DNA of 36,546 nt from UBA668 sp046052275. GTDB lineage: Bacteria > Actinomycetota > Acidimicrobiia > Acidimicrobiales > Ilumatobacteraceae. Positions 15,984 to 22,901 of this stretch are shown piece by piece. The notes under the pieces were generated by a model. It was not told the origin of the DNA. It did not search any database and was given only the letters and a program-made list of their open reading frames with translations. The translations under genes were made by a program, and so were the position numbers. Where the stretch lies: assembly GCA_046052275.1 (NCBI GenBank), contig JBJOMQ010000001.1, positions 1-36,546 of the forward strand. The letters are read 5' to 3'. The number at the start of each line of letters is the position of its first letter. Within the stretch, counting starts at the first letter, position 1.

Positions 15984-17465
15984 CTACGAGCACTGCGCCT
16001 GCTCGACCACCCGCCACGAGTTCACGGCGAGGTCGCCCGTATCAGGTCGGAACTGCACGACCGCTCGCGCCCGAGTGGTGCACCCATTGAGCGTCGCCGA
16101 CGACACCAGCAGGAGCCGTGTCGTCACCGGATTCGACTCGACGCCGATGTGGAAGGCCGTCGCATTGGCAGCCTGCGTGTCGAGGACCGCCACGACGATG
16201 CCGCCAAGCAGCTGGCCGTTTGCTGCCAGCACCACGTTGCCGAGCGATGCACCAGCGCGTGGCGCCCACACCAGTCCATGCATGGCGACATCGTTGGTGC
16301 TGCCTGACTGCGTCACCAGCACCCAGTCGTCATAGGCGAGATTGCTGGCGATATAGCCGCTGCCGCTTGTCGGCAGCGCATAGACGCTCAGATACGTCTC
16401 GCCGACGAGGCGCCGGAAGATCTCGACGCTGGCGTTGTTGCGGATATCGAAGCTGCTGTCACCACCGAGATAGAAGGTGGCACCCGCCTCACCCGGGTAC
16501 TTGGCGGCTCGGTCGGCCGACTGCGCCGCAGCACATGCGGTGTTGCCCACCTTCTCGGCATCACCGGCATCACCGGGAAAGCCCCCGGTGAAGTTCTTGC
16601 CCTGCAACTCGATGTCGACGTTCTCGAAGTAGTACGCCCCGCTCTGGAAGTAGTTGTTGGTGCCGAGCGAGATCGACGTGTACTTGCCGGGGCTGAACAC
16701 CCGGCAGGTTCCGTTCGTCGAGTACGCCGGGTTGACCGGCGAGGTGGGCGGCGTGGGAACTGTCGGCGTCTCGAAAATCGACGTCCACGGATCGGGAACG
16801 CACTGCGGTCCGCGGAAGAAGTCCGGCTCGAACGACAGGTCACCGCTGTCGATCTCGGCGATTGCCACCTCGACGCTGCAGTCGTTCGACGAGTACCACA
16901 GGTCGCCATCCTTGATCTTCAGCAGTGCCGAGAGCGACATCCTGTTCGGATCTGCCACGTAGACCGGACCACTGAACGTCTTCACGAAGTTGTCGCTCTG
17001 ACCCGTGCCGCGGGTGTAGAAGATCGGTGACGATCCAGGCACGCCCTCGGCCGTCACCACGACACCCCAGCCCTGGATGTCAGAGATCGGCGCACCTACC
17101 GCCTGGCATGTCACTGTCGTCGTGGCGCCGTTGATGAGCGGAGGGAATACCGTCGTTACCCCACGTCGACCCGCCGCGGTGGTGCACAGCGTCTGGAAGT
17201 TGCGCAGCTTCTCGATTCCGAAGCGCAACCCTCCGTCAGCGGCTGCGAGGCGGTCGGCGCGGGTCTCGACCACATTCGAGTAGCGGAGGTCGCTCGCCAC
17301 GTACGACGCAACGCCGAGCGTCACCACCGACACCAGCACGGTGCCGGCGAACACCATCGGAAGAATGAGGCCGGCATCCCGCGTCGTGCGCCCATTGATC
17401 GACCGACGCGGTCCCACGGCAGCGCGGAGCCGTCTGGCCAAGGAGGGAGTGTGAATTCGTGACAT
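15984..17465 (-). CDS. Large PilX/GspK-like minor pilin, possible tip protein
   Basis: 493-aa exported protein. After a basic N-terminus, an AG-LILPMVFAG helix (from residue 33) resembles a prepilin transmembrane segment; the following ASDLRYSNVVETRADRLAAADGG is the PilX/GspK pattern of a helix reaching the processed core. It lacks the Glu at position +5, as GspK-type tip pilins do. The large external part (about 80-490) has eight cysteines, probably in disulfides, a Pro/Thr stretch, and glycine/asparagine-rich beta segments such as GAYYFENVDIELQG that look like a beta-solenoid or adhesin. It is last in the pilin operon, 9 bp after the PilW-like gene, with a TAGGAG site formed partly by the previous stop codon. 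Confidence 0.75.
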   Translation of the reverse strand: MSRIHTPSLARRLRAAVGPRRSINGRTTRDAGLILPMVFAGTVLVSVVTLGVASYVASDLRYSNVVETRADRLAAADGGLRFGIEKLRNFQTLCTTAAGRRGVTTVFPPLINGATTTVTCQAVGAPISDIQGWGVVVTAEGVPGSSPIFYTRGTGQSDNFVKTFSGPVYVADPNRMSLSALLKIKDGDLWYSSNDCSVEVAIAEIDSGDLSFEPDFFRGPQCVPDPWTSIFETPTVPTPPTSPVNPAYSTNGTCRVFSPGKYTSISLGTNNYFQSGAYYFENVDIELQGKNFTGGFPGDAGDAEKVGNTACAAAQSADRAAKYPGEAGATFYLGGDSSFDIRNNASVEIFRRLVGETYLSVYALPTSGSGYIASNLAYDDWVLVTQSGSTNDVAMHGLVWAPRAGASLGNVVLAANGQLLGGIVVAVLDTQAANATAFHIGVESNPVTTRLLLVSSATLNGCTTRARAVVQFRPDTGDLAVNSWRVVEQAQCS

Positions 17466-17474
17466 CGTTGGCTC

Positions 17475-18590
17475 CTACCTGATCTGCACCTGCAGCGTGG
17501 CGAATGGTCCGCCCAGCGGCGTGTAGAGGGCGATGATGCGCAGGCCGTCGGCCCACAGCTCGGACGAGCCCTGGCTGTAGCTGGGGAACGTCACCGTGTA
17601 CGTGATGCCGTCAGTGGTGGTGAAGTTGCGGAACAGCTCGCCGTTCGGCGCGCCCGTCGACGGCCGTGCCTCGAGCCCGGTGCAGCGTCCGTTGGTCGTG
17701 ACCGTGACCGTGAGTGCGGTCTGCAGCACCCCGACATTCACCGAGGAGCGCCCGTTGCCATTCGGATCGGTGTTGAACACCTGTGACGGCAGCGCGCTGG
17801 TGAGAATGGCGCATGGAGGGGCCGTCGTGGTCGACACCTGCACGGTGGTGGTGGTCGAGCCGCCGGTCGTGGTGGTAGGGGCCAGCGTGGTGGTGGCACC
17901 CGGGGTGGTGGTGCTGCCGATCGCCGTCGTGAGCGGGGGCAGCGTGTGCGACGGGTTCTTGGGTGCCGAGTCGACCCGCAGCAGCACACCGTCGAGCGTC
18001 TGCACCTGAAACACCACCAGCTCGACGTCGTCGGTCTGGTCTCGCGTGATCTCGACGCTGACGGGCATGTCACCCGGCTGCCAGTTGGCCGGAAGCGGTG
18101 GCAGCGGCGCCGAGGCACGGGCCACCACGGTGTTACCGAGCGGCTTCGCGCCCGAGCCGCGGCACGTGGTGCGAGTGATGTACGACTCACCGGCGGCGGT
18201 GGTGACGTGTCGGTAGTTCGCGATGAAGGTCGTGGTGACGCTGAAGATCTTCTCGGTCCACTGGAGGAGCAGCAGGTTCGTGCCCTCGCTGCTGGTGCAA
18301 CCGCTCGGCGACGTCTTGGTGGTGGTGAACCCGGTCGGCGGGGTCGAATCGACGTCCTGCGGCAGCCACGTGACCAGGCCCTGCAGGGTGCGCGCCACAT
18401 CGGTGCGCTCCTCGGAGATCGGATTCGTGCGGATCGTGACAACGATGGTGGACGCAACCACCGTGGCGATGACGCCGATCAGCGTGATCGAGACCAGCAG
18501 TTCGACGAGGGTGAAGCCGCGGTCGGCCATCCGACCTCTCCCGCGTCGCATGCTGCGGCAGCGGTTTCGAAGGGCTCCGACGGCGCTCAT
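17475..18590 (-). CDS. PilW-like minor prepilin with Thr-rich linker
   Basis: 371 aa. The type III signal MADRG-FTLVELLVSITLIG places the PilD cut after Gly25; Glu5 of the mature chain is present. The middle holds a threonine-dominated linker (about 225-260, TTT repeats) that could be O-glycosylated, and it is followed by a beta-rich C-terminal domain with paired cysteines. The ATG at 18590 overlaps the previous gene's TGA as ATGA, so translation is coupled. The open frame upstream of this start overlaps the PilV-like gene and is not used. An internal ATG directly before ADRGF would leave a shorter leader. Confidence 0.85.
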   Translation of the reverse strand: MSAVGALRNRCRSMRRGRGRMADRGFTLVELLVSITLIGVIATVVASTIVVTIRTNPISEERTDVARTLQGLVTWLPQDVDSTPPTGFTTTKTSPSGCTSSEGTNLLLLQWTEKIFSVTTTFIANYRHVTTAAGESYITRTTCRGSGAKPLGNTVVARASAPLPPLPANWQPGDMPVSVEITRDQTDDVELVVFQVQTLDGVLLRVDSAPKNPSHTLPPLTTAIGSTTTPGATTTLAPTTTTGGSTTTTVQVSTTTAPPCAILTSALPSQVFNTDPNGNGRSSVNVGVLQTALTVTVTTNGRCTGLEARPSTGAPNGELFRNFTTTDGITYTVTFPSYSQGSSELWADGLRIIALYTPLGGPFATLQVQIR

Positions 18591-19114
18591 CCCTTCACCA
18601 CCTCGACGGTCTCGACGATCTCGCCATCCGTGTTGCGGACCCGGATAGTGATCAGCTGCAGGTTGATGCCAAGGTCGTCGTAGCAGGTCGACTGATAGGT
18701 CGACGACCCATCCCAGAATCGAACCGGGGCAACGACCTCGATGTTCTCGGCCGGCCAGCCCGCAGGGTTCGTGGTAGTGCGCACGACCTGCTGGTAGTAG
18801 GCGCGCACCTGTGCCTCGAGGCTGGCTGTGGACGTGCCGCAGTCCTGCCGCTCGGCGCCATACAGCACGTCGGTGGCTGACTGGAGCCAGGCGTGTGCGT
18901 TTGAGTGGTCTCGGTTCGTGACCGAGGCTCGCACCGAGGTGCGAAGAGTGACCAGCCCGGCAGTGGCGGTCAGGCCGATGAGAAGGATGGAGACGACGAC
19001 CTCGACCAGCGTGAAGCCGCGATCGCTCGCGCATGCACTACGAGGACGCGCGCGAAGGGATCGGGAGCGCACGGCACGATCTTGCCATCGTGCCGGCTCT
19101 GCAGCCGTTCTCAT
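18587..19114 (-). CDS. PilV-like minor prepilin
   Basis: 175 aa. The prepilin motif SDRG-FTLVEVVVSILLIGL gives cleavage after Gly33 and a mature protein of about 142 aa with Glu5. The leader is long and Arg-rich, so a later start such as the GTG at codon 15 is possible; GTG at 19120 is an upstream alternative. The mature part has two cysteines (RQDC, QSTC) likely to form a disulfide. It overlaps the PilW-like gene by 4 bp and lies downstream of the hairpin after pilA. Minor pilins of this type prime or tip the pilus. Confidence 0.85.
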   Translation of the reverse strand: MRTAAEPARWQDRAVRSRSLRARPRSACASDRGFTLVEVVVSILLIGLTATAGLVTLRTSVRASVTNRDHSNAHAWLQSATDVLYGAERQDCGTSTASLEAQVRAYYQQVVRTTTNPAGWPAENIEVVAPVRFWDGSSTYQSTCYDDLGINLQLITIRVRNTDGEIVETVEVVKG

Positions 19115-19210
19115 TCTCACGCTTCGTCATCGGCACCGGATGCTGCAGGCTTGAGACTCTGCTGATCGAATCTCAGAATTTCGGCAGCTCGATCTTCGCC
19201 CAGACGCGGC

Positions 19211-19236
19211 GGAGCCGGGCCCGAAGGCCCGGCTCC
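19211..19236 (-). terminator. Strong UUCG hairpin between pilA and minor pilin genes
   Basis: 11-bp perfect stem GGAGCCGGGCC/GGCCCGGCTCC; in the pilA sense transcript the loop is UUCG closed by C-G, an exceptionally stable tetraloop. No T-run follows, so partial termination or protection of the pilA mRNA 3' end is more likely than a full stop. Confidence 0.65.
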
Positions 19237-19264
19237 TGTGTGGTTCTGCTGCGAACCTGACGGA

Positions 19265-19597
19265 TCAGGGAAGCGTGCAGTCGTTGGTGCCCGCCGGGTC
19301 GAGGGCAAGTGCGCCACCCGTACCGACGTTGTAGTTCGTCGACTCGCTGGTGATGAAGCCACCGGTCACGAGATCGGCGTCCGACGCCGGGTACGAGCCG
19401 TTCTGGGCGTAGTACGCCTGGATGGCCGTCTCGTACGTCTTGTAGTCGGCGTCGCACGTGGCTTCCTTGCCGCGCGTGGTGATTCCCTGCACCGCGAACA
19501 CCGTGACGGTGGCGAGAATGCCGAGGATCACGATGACGATGAGGAGTTCGACGAGGGTGAATCCCTTGTCGCTCTTGGAGTTGGTCTGGGCGTTCAT
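19265..19597 (-). CDS. pilA: Major type IV pilin PilA
   Basis: 110-aa prepilin with leader MNAQTNSKSDKG (cut after Gly12) and the canonical mature N-terminus FTLVELLIVIVILGILATVT, with Glu5. The mature pilin is about 98 aa, short for the family. After the helix it has ATCDADYKTYETAIQAYY, then a small globular region closed by a second cysteine near the C-terminus (NDCTLP), giving one likely disulfide loop. The ATG at 19597 has a strong GGGAGGA site; the longer open frame upstream is leader RNA. Its separate leader structure, the strong ribosome-binding site and the hairpin after it suggest high expression relative to the minor pilins downstream. Confidence 0.95.
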   Translation of the reverse strand: MNAQTNSKSDKGFTLVELLIVIVILGILATVTVFAVQGITTRGKEATCDADYKTYETAIQAYYAQNGSYPASDADLVTGGFITSESTNYNVGTGGALALDPAGTNDCTLP

Positions 19598-19627
19598 GCG
19601 TTCCTCCCGCTGAGTTGAGCCCGATAG

Positions 19628-19715
19628 TGATGAACGCCGATGCCCCCATCCGGTTGCCTCGGTCGCAGCCAAATCTTCGTCGCCTGTAAGGCCCGCCTTG
19701 AGGCCTTTTTCATCA
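19628..19715 (-). promoter_or_regulatory. Structured pilA leader element, riboswitch-like (candidate)
   Basis: In the pilA sense RNA, TGATGAA (19709-19715) and TTCATCA (19628-19634) pair perfectly over 7 bp and enclose AAGGCC/GGCCTT plus G-rich segments such as CCGGATGGGGGCATCGG. The closing helix ends about 18 nt before the GGGAGG site. I cannot match it to a known riboswitch; the GAAA tetraloop arrangement of c-di-GMP-I is not seen. Confidence 0.4.
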
Positions 19716-19793
19716 GGATTCGATCTGCCCCGCCACGATCGGTGGCCGGTCGGCCGACGTATGGCCACCGAAGGGGTGCCTACTCCGTATCGC

Positions 19794-19799
19794 TAGTGT
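19794..19799 (+). promoter_or_regulatory. -10 element (TAGTGT) for leaderless methyltransferase mRNA
   Basis: TAGTGT, 7 bp, then ATG at 19807. This spacing favours the second of two tandem ATG codons. Confidence 0.55.
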
Positions 19800-19806
19800 C
19801 GGGATG

Positions 19807-20997
19807 ATGCACGTCGCCGGCACGCTCCGCCTGCTCCCCGGGCGGGAGCGGTCGTTGCTGCGCCGGCATCCCTGGGTGTTCAGCGGTGCCGTCAGCGGGG
19901 TCGACGGCTCGCCCGAGCCGGGTGACACGGTCCTCGTGCGATCTGCCGATGGCACGGCACTCGGCACCGGCGCCTTCAGCCCGCTCTCGCAGATTCGGGC
20001 CCGGATGTGGACATTCGACGCCGACGAGGTCGTCGATGCCGCCTTCGTCGCACAGCGCGTGGCAGCTGCGGCGCGCCGGCGGGCGGCCCTGATGGCGGAC
20101 GCCGACACCGACGCGGCCCGCCTCGTGTTCAGCGAGGCTGACGGACTTCCCGGTGTGGTCGCCGACCGATACGCCGACACGGTGGTGTGCCAGGTGACCT
20201 CGGCAGGAGCCGAACGGTGGCGCGAGGTGATCTTCGATTCGCTGGCGGCGCTTCCCGGCATCCGCTCGGTGCACGAGCGCAGCGATGCCGACAGCCGCGA
20301 GCGCGAGGGCCTTCCGCTGCGCGTCGGAACGGTGCGCGGCGACCCGGTCGGTGCCGTGATCGAGGCACACGAGGCCGGCTTCCGGTTCGCTGTCGATCCT
20401 CAGACCGGCCACAAGACCGGCTTCTACCTCGACCAGCGACTCGGCCGACGGGCCGTCGAGCGCTGGGCACCGGCACGGCGAGTGCTCAACGTGTTCTGCT
20501 ACACCGGCGCATTCAGCGTCATCGCTGCCGCCCGTGGCGCCGACAGCGTGCTGTCGATTGACTCCTCGGGGCCGGCGCTCGAGACGGCGCGACGCAGCGG
20601 CGCCCTCAACTCGGTCGACGTCGGCGACCTGATGGAGGCCGACGCCTTCCAAGCCCTGCGGGGACTCAGAGACAGGGCACGGCAGTTCGACCTCATCCTG
20701 CTCGACCCGCCCAAGCTCGCCGCCAATGACCGCCAGGTCGATCGCGCCAGCCGCGCCTACAAGGACCTGAATCTGCTGGCGCTCAAGCTCCTTGCGCCTG
20801 GTGGCGTGCTGATGACCTGGTCGTGCAGCGGTGCCGTGACCGCCGACCTCTTCCAGAAGATCGTCGCCGGAGCCGCCGTCGATGCCGGGCGCACTGCCCG
20901 GATCATCGATCGCCTCCACCAACCGGCCGACCACCCCGTGCCGCTCAACTTCCCCGAGGCTGAGTACCTGAAGGGCCTCGTCATCGAGGTCGAGTGA
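19807..20997 (+). CDS. RlmI-type 23S rRNA (cytosine-5)-methyltransferase family protein
   Basis: 396-aa class I SAM-dependent methyltransferase. The N-terminal PUA-like domain is seen in GRERSLLRRHPWVFSGAV; a central RlmI-specific region (DGLPGVVADRYADTVVCQ) follows, then the Rossmann domain with VLNVFCYTGAFSVIAAARGA (SAM site), FDLILLDPPKLA (motif IV) and a TWSCSG motif whose Cys fits the catalytic cysteine of m5C enzymes. E. coli RlmI methylates C1962 of 23S rRNA; the same target is inferred, not shown. The second ATG (19807) is chosen from the promoter spacing, the alternative being 19804. It is divergent from pilA and convergent with the epimerase gene. Confidence 0.88.
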   Translation: MHVAGTLRLLPGRERSLLRRHPWVFSGAVSGVDGSPEPGDTVLVRSADGTALGTGAFSPLSQIRARMWTFDADEVVDAAFVAQRVAAAARRRAALMADADTDAARLVFSEADGLPGVVADRYADTVVCQVTSAGAERWREVIFDSLAALPGIRSVHERSDADSREREGLPLRVGTVRGDPVGAVIEAHEAGFRFAVDPQTGHKTGFYLDQRLGRRAVERWAPARRVLNVFCYTGAFSVIAAARGADSVLSIDSSGPALETARRSGALNSVDVGDLMEADAFQALRGLRDRARQFDLILLDPPKLAANDRQVDRASRAYKDLNLLALKLLAPGGVLMTWSCSGAVTADLFQKIVAGAAVDAGRTARIIDRLHQPADHPVPLNFPEAEYLKGLVIEVE

Positions 20998-21020
20998 CGT
21001 AGCAGCGGGCCGCGCCGCTC

Positions 21021-21440
21021 TCAGTGCCCGGTGCCCGGATTCTCCTGCACGAGTTCGATGAGCGTGCCGAAGCTGCCCTTCGGATGGATGAACGCCACCG
21101 TGGTACCGCGGCTGCCCGGTCGCGGTGCGGTGTCGATGGGCGTGGCTCCGGCGGCAACCATCGCATCGAGCGCCGCCTTGCAGTCGGCCACCCGGTAGCC
21201 GACATGGTGAAGGCCCTCGCCGCGCTTCTCGATCGCCTTGGCGATCGGGCTATCGGGCCGCGTTGCGGCCGTCAGCTGGATGTAGCTGTCGGCCACCTTC
21301 ACCAGCGCCTCCTCGACGCCGTCGCTCTCGACGATCTCACGATGGTGAACCTCGGCGCCGAAGGCCTCTCGGTAGTAGGCGATGGCGGCCTCGAGGTCGC
21401 GGACGGCGATGGCGATGTGGTCGATCTCGGTGAGCAGCAT
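21021..21440 (-). CDS. mce: Methylmalonyl-CoA (ethylmalonyl-CoA) epimerase
   Basis: 139-aa protein of the vicinal oxygen chelate fold that interconverts (R)- and (S)-methylmalonyl-CoA, and in ethylmalonyl-CoA pathway organisms also the ethylmalonyl-CoA epimers. Two beta-alpha-beta-beta-beta halves are evident. Metal ligands are His8 in EIDHIAIAVRDLE, the HHVGYRV histidine, and the Glu in LIELVQE. PKGSFGTLIEL is characteristic of the family. It lies 56 bp downstream of ccr on the same strand and is probably co-transcribed; that pairing supports a role on the Ccr product. Confidence 0.92.
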   Translation of the reverse strand: MLLTEIDHIAIAVRDLEAAIAYYREAFGAEVHHREIVESDGVEEALVKVADSYIQLTAATRPDSPIAKAIEKRGEGLHHVGYRVADCKAALDAMVAAGATPIDTAPRPGSRGTTVAFIHPKGSFGTLIELVQENPGTGH

Positions 21441-21496
21441 CGCGTCAGTGAACCAGATGCAGGGAGGCGCTGCGTACTCGACGCGGCGGCCGACGA

Positions 21497-22828
21497 CTAC
21501 GAGCGGCGGAACCGGTGCAGCGCGGCACCGGCTCGCTCGCGGAGTTCGGGATCGGTGACGCCGAGGCCCTCGGTCGGCGCAAGCGCCAGCACGCCGATCT
21601 TCCCCTCGTGCATGTTGTGGTGCATCTGATACGCGGCTTCACCGGTCTGCTCGAGCGGGAACACCTGACTCATCACGGGATGGATCATTCCCTTGCTGAT
21701 CAGGCGATTGGCCTCGTAGGCCTCCTTGTAGTTGGCGAAGTGCGAGCCGACCAGTCGCTTCAGGCGCATCCAGAAGTGGCGGTTGTCGAACTCCATCATG
21801 AAACCGCTGGTCGCTGCGCAGGTCACCACGGTGCCTCCGCGCTTGGCCACGTACATCGATGCGGCAAAGGTTGATCGACCCGGATGCTCGAACACGATGT
21901 CGGGATCCTCGCCGCACAGATCGCGGATGTCTTGGCCGAGTCGACGCCACTCGGACTCGTCGTGCGTGTGTTCGTCCTTCCAGAACCGGTAGCCGGCCAC
22001 TGACCGGTCGATGATGTGCTCGACGCCCATCCCGCGCAGGATCTCTGCCTTCTCCGGCGAACTGACGACGCACACGGGGATACCACCGCCGTTCAGCACG
22101 TACTGGGTTGCATAGGCACCGATGCCACCCGTGGCGCCCCAGATCAGCACGACATCGCCCTGCTTCATCTGCGCACCGTTGCGGCTCACGAGCATGCGAT
22201 AGCTGGTGCTGTTGCACAGCGCGTTGACAGCTGCCTCTTCCCATGTGAGGTGGGCCGGCTTGGGCATCAGCTGGTTCGCCTTCACCACTGCGAGATCGGC
22301 GAGTCCGCCGAAGTTCGTCTCGTAACCCCAGATCCGCTGGTTGGCCGCCAGCATCGAGTCGTCATGGGCCGACTGGTCCTGGTCGTCGACGTGGTTGCAG
22401 TGAATGGTCACCCGGTCGCCGGGCCGCCAGTTGCGGACCGCTGCGCCAACGCGCAGGACCACCCCCGACGCATCGCTGCCGACGACCTGATGGTCGAGGT
22501 CGTGTCGCTTCGCCCAGGCGCTCTCGCGGGCAAGGCGTGCCAGCGATCCGAATGTGCTGATCGGCTCGAAGATGCTCGACCACACCGTGTTGAAGTTGAT
22601 GCTGCTGGCCATCACGGCGATGTAGGCCTCGTCGGGCGCCAGTTCGGGAGTCGGCACCTCGCCGACGTGCAGGCTGCGGCGCGGGTCCTTGTCGCGCGAG
22701 TCGACGCCGCGCCACATGTCCTGATCGCTGCGGCGAACATAGGCGGCTCTGTACGACGACGGCACGGGGATGCGGGCAATCGCATCGGCTGCAGCACCGG
22801 ACTCGATTGCGTCAAGGATCTCCTTCAT
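21497..22828 (-). CDS. ccr: Crotonyl-CoA carboxylase/reductase
   Basis: 443-aa zinc-independent medium-chain dehydrogenase/reductase that reductively carboxylates crotonyl-CoA to (2S)-ethylmalonyl-CoA with NADPH and CO2. The GroES-like N-domain (ASSINFNTVWSSIFEPISTF) and WGYETNFGGLADLAVV are typical; the cofactor loop is WGATGGIGAYATQYV. Residues expected for CO2 binding (Asn, Phe/Glu and His in the Ccr family) have plausible counterparts in SINFNTVW, YETNFGG and FEHPGRSTF or LVGSHFANYKEA; I cannot fix the exact correspondence. Full length for the family. The ATG at 22828 follows TATCGT with a 7-bp spacing. Possible roles are acetate or C1 assimilation, polyester precursor supply, or extender-unit supply. 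Confidence 0.93.
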   Translation of the reverse strand: MKEILDAIESGAAADAIARIPVPSSYRAAYVRRSDQDMWRGVDSRDKDPRRSLHVGEVPTPELAPDEAYIAVMASSINFNTVWSSIFEPISTFGSLARLARESAWAKRHDLDHQVVGSDASGVVLRVGAAVRNWRPGDRVTIHCNHVDDQDQSAHDDSMLAANQRIWGYETNFGGLADLAVVKANQLMPKPAHLTWEEAAVNALCNSTSYRMLVSRNGAQMKQGDVVLIWGATGGIGAYATQYVLNGGGIPVCVVSSPEKAEILRGMGVEHIIDRSVAGYRFWKDEHTHDESEWRRLGQDIRDLCGEDPDIVFEHPGRSTFAASMYVAKRGGTVVTCAATSGFMMEFDNRHFWMRLKRLVGSHFANYKEAYEANRLISKGMIHPVMSQVFPLEQTGEAAYQMHHNMHEGKIGVLALAPTEGLGVTDPELRERAGAALHRFRRS

Positions 22829-22835
22829 CCGGCGG

Positions 22836-22841
22836 ACGATA
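22836..22841 (-). promoter_or_regulatory. -10 element (TATCGT) for leaderless ccr mRNA
   Basis: TATCGT, 7 bp, ATG at 22828. The open frame continues upstream, but this promoter and the family length both place the start here. Confidence 0.6.
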
Positions 22842-22851
22842 CCGGTGGCGC

Positions 22852-22867
22852 ATGCAGGCGGCTGCAT
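22852..22867. promoter_or_regulatory. Candidate operator in the ccr promoter
   Basis: Perfect inverted repeat ATGCAG-GCGG-CTGCAT located over the expected -35 region of ccr and 35 bp before the divergent cyclophilin start. A dimeric repressor or activator could bind here; no regulator gene is adjacent. Confidence 0.35.
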
Positions 22868-22901
22868 CGTTCCGGCAACTGCCGTGTGCGAGAGTGATTG
22901 G

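Noticed and set aside
19688..19711. Hairpin followed by TTTTT on the plus strand, resembling a Rho-independent terminator
   Set aside because: No plus-strand gene ends upstream of it; the same bases form part of the pilA leader structure on the minus strand, which explains them better. Termination of antisense RNA remains possible.
19628..19715. c-di-GMP-I (GEMM) riboswitch in the pilA leader
   Set aside because: The context fits, but I cannot find the GAAA tetraloop, the GGACGCAAAGCC core or a convincing GGUUACCG segment. Listed only as a structured candidate element.
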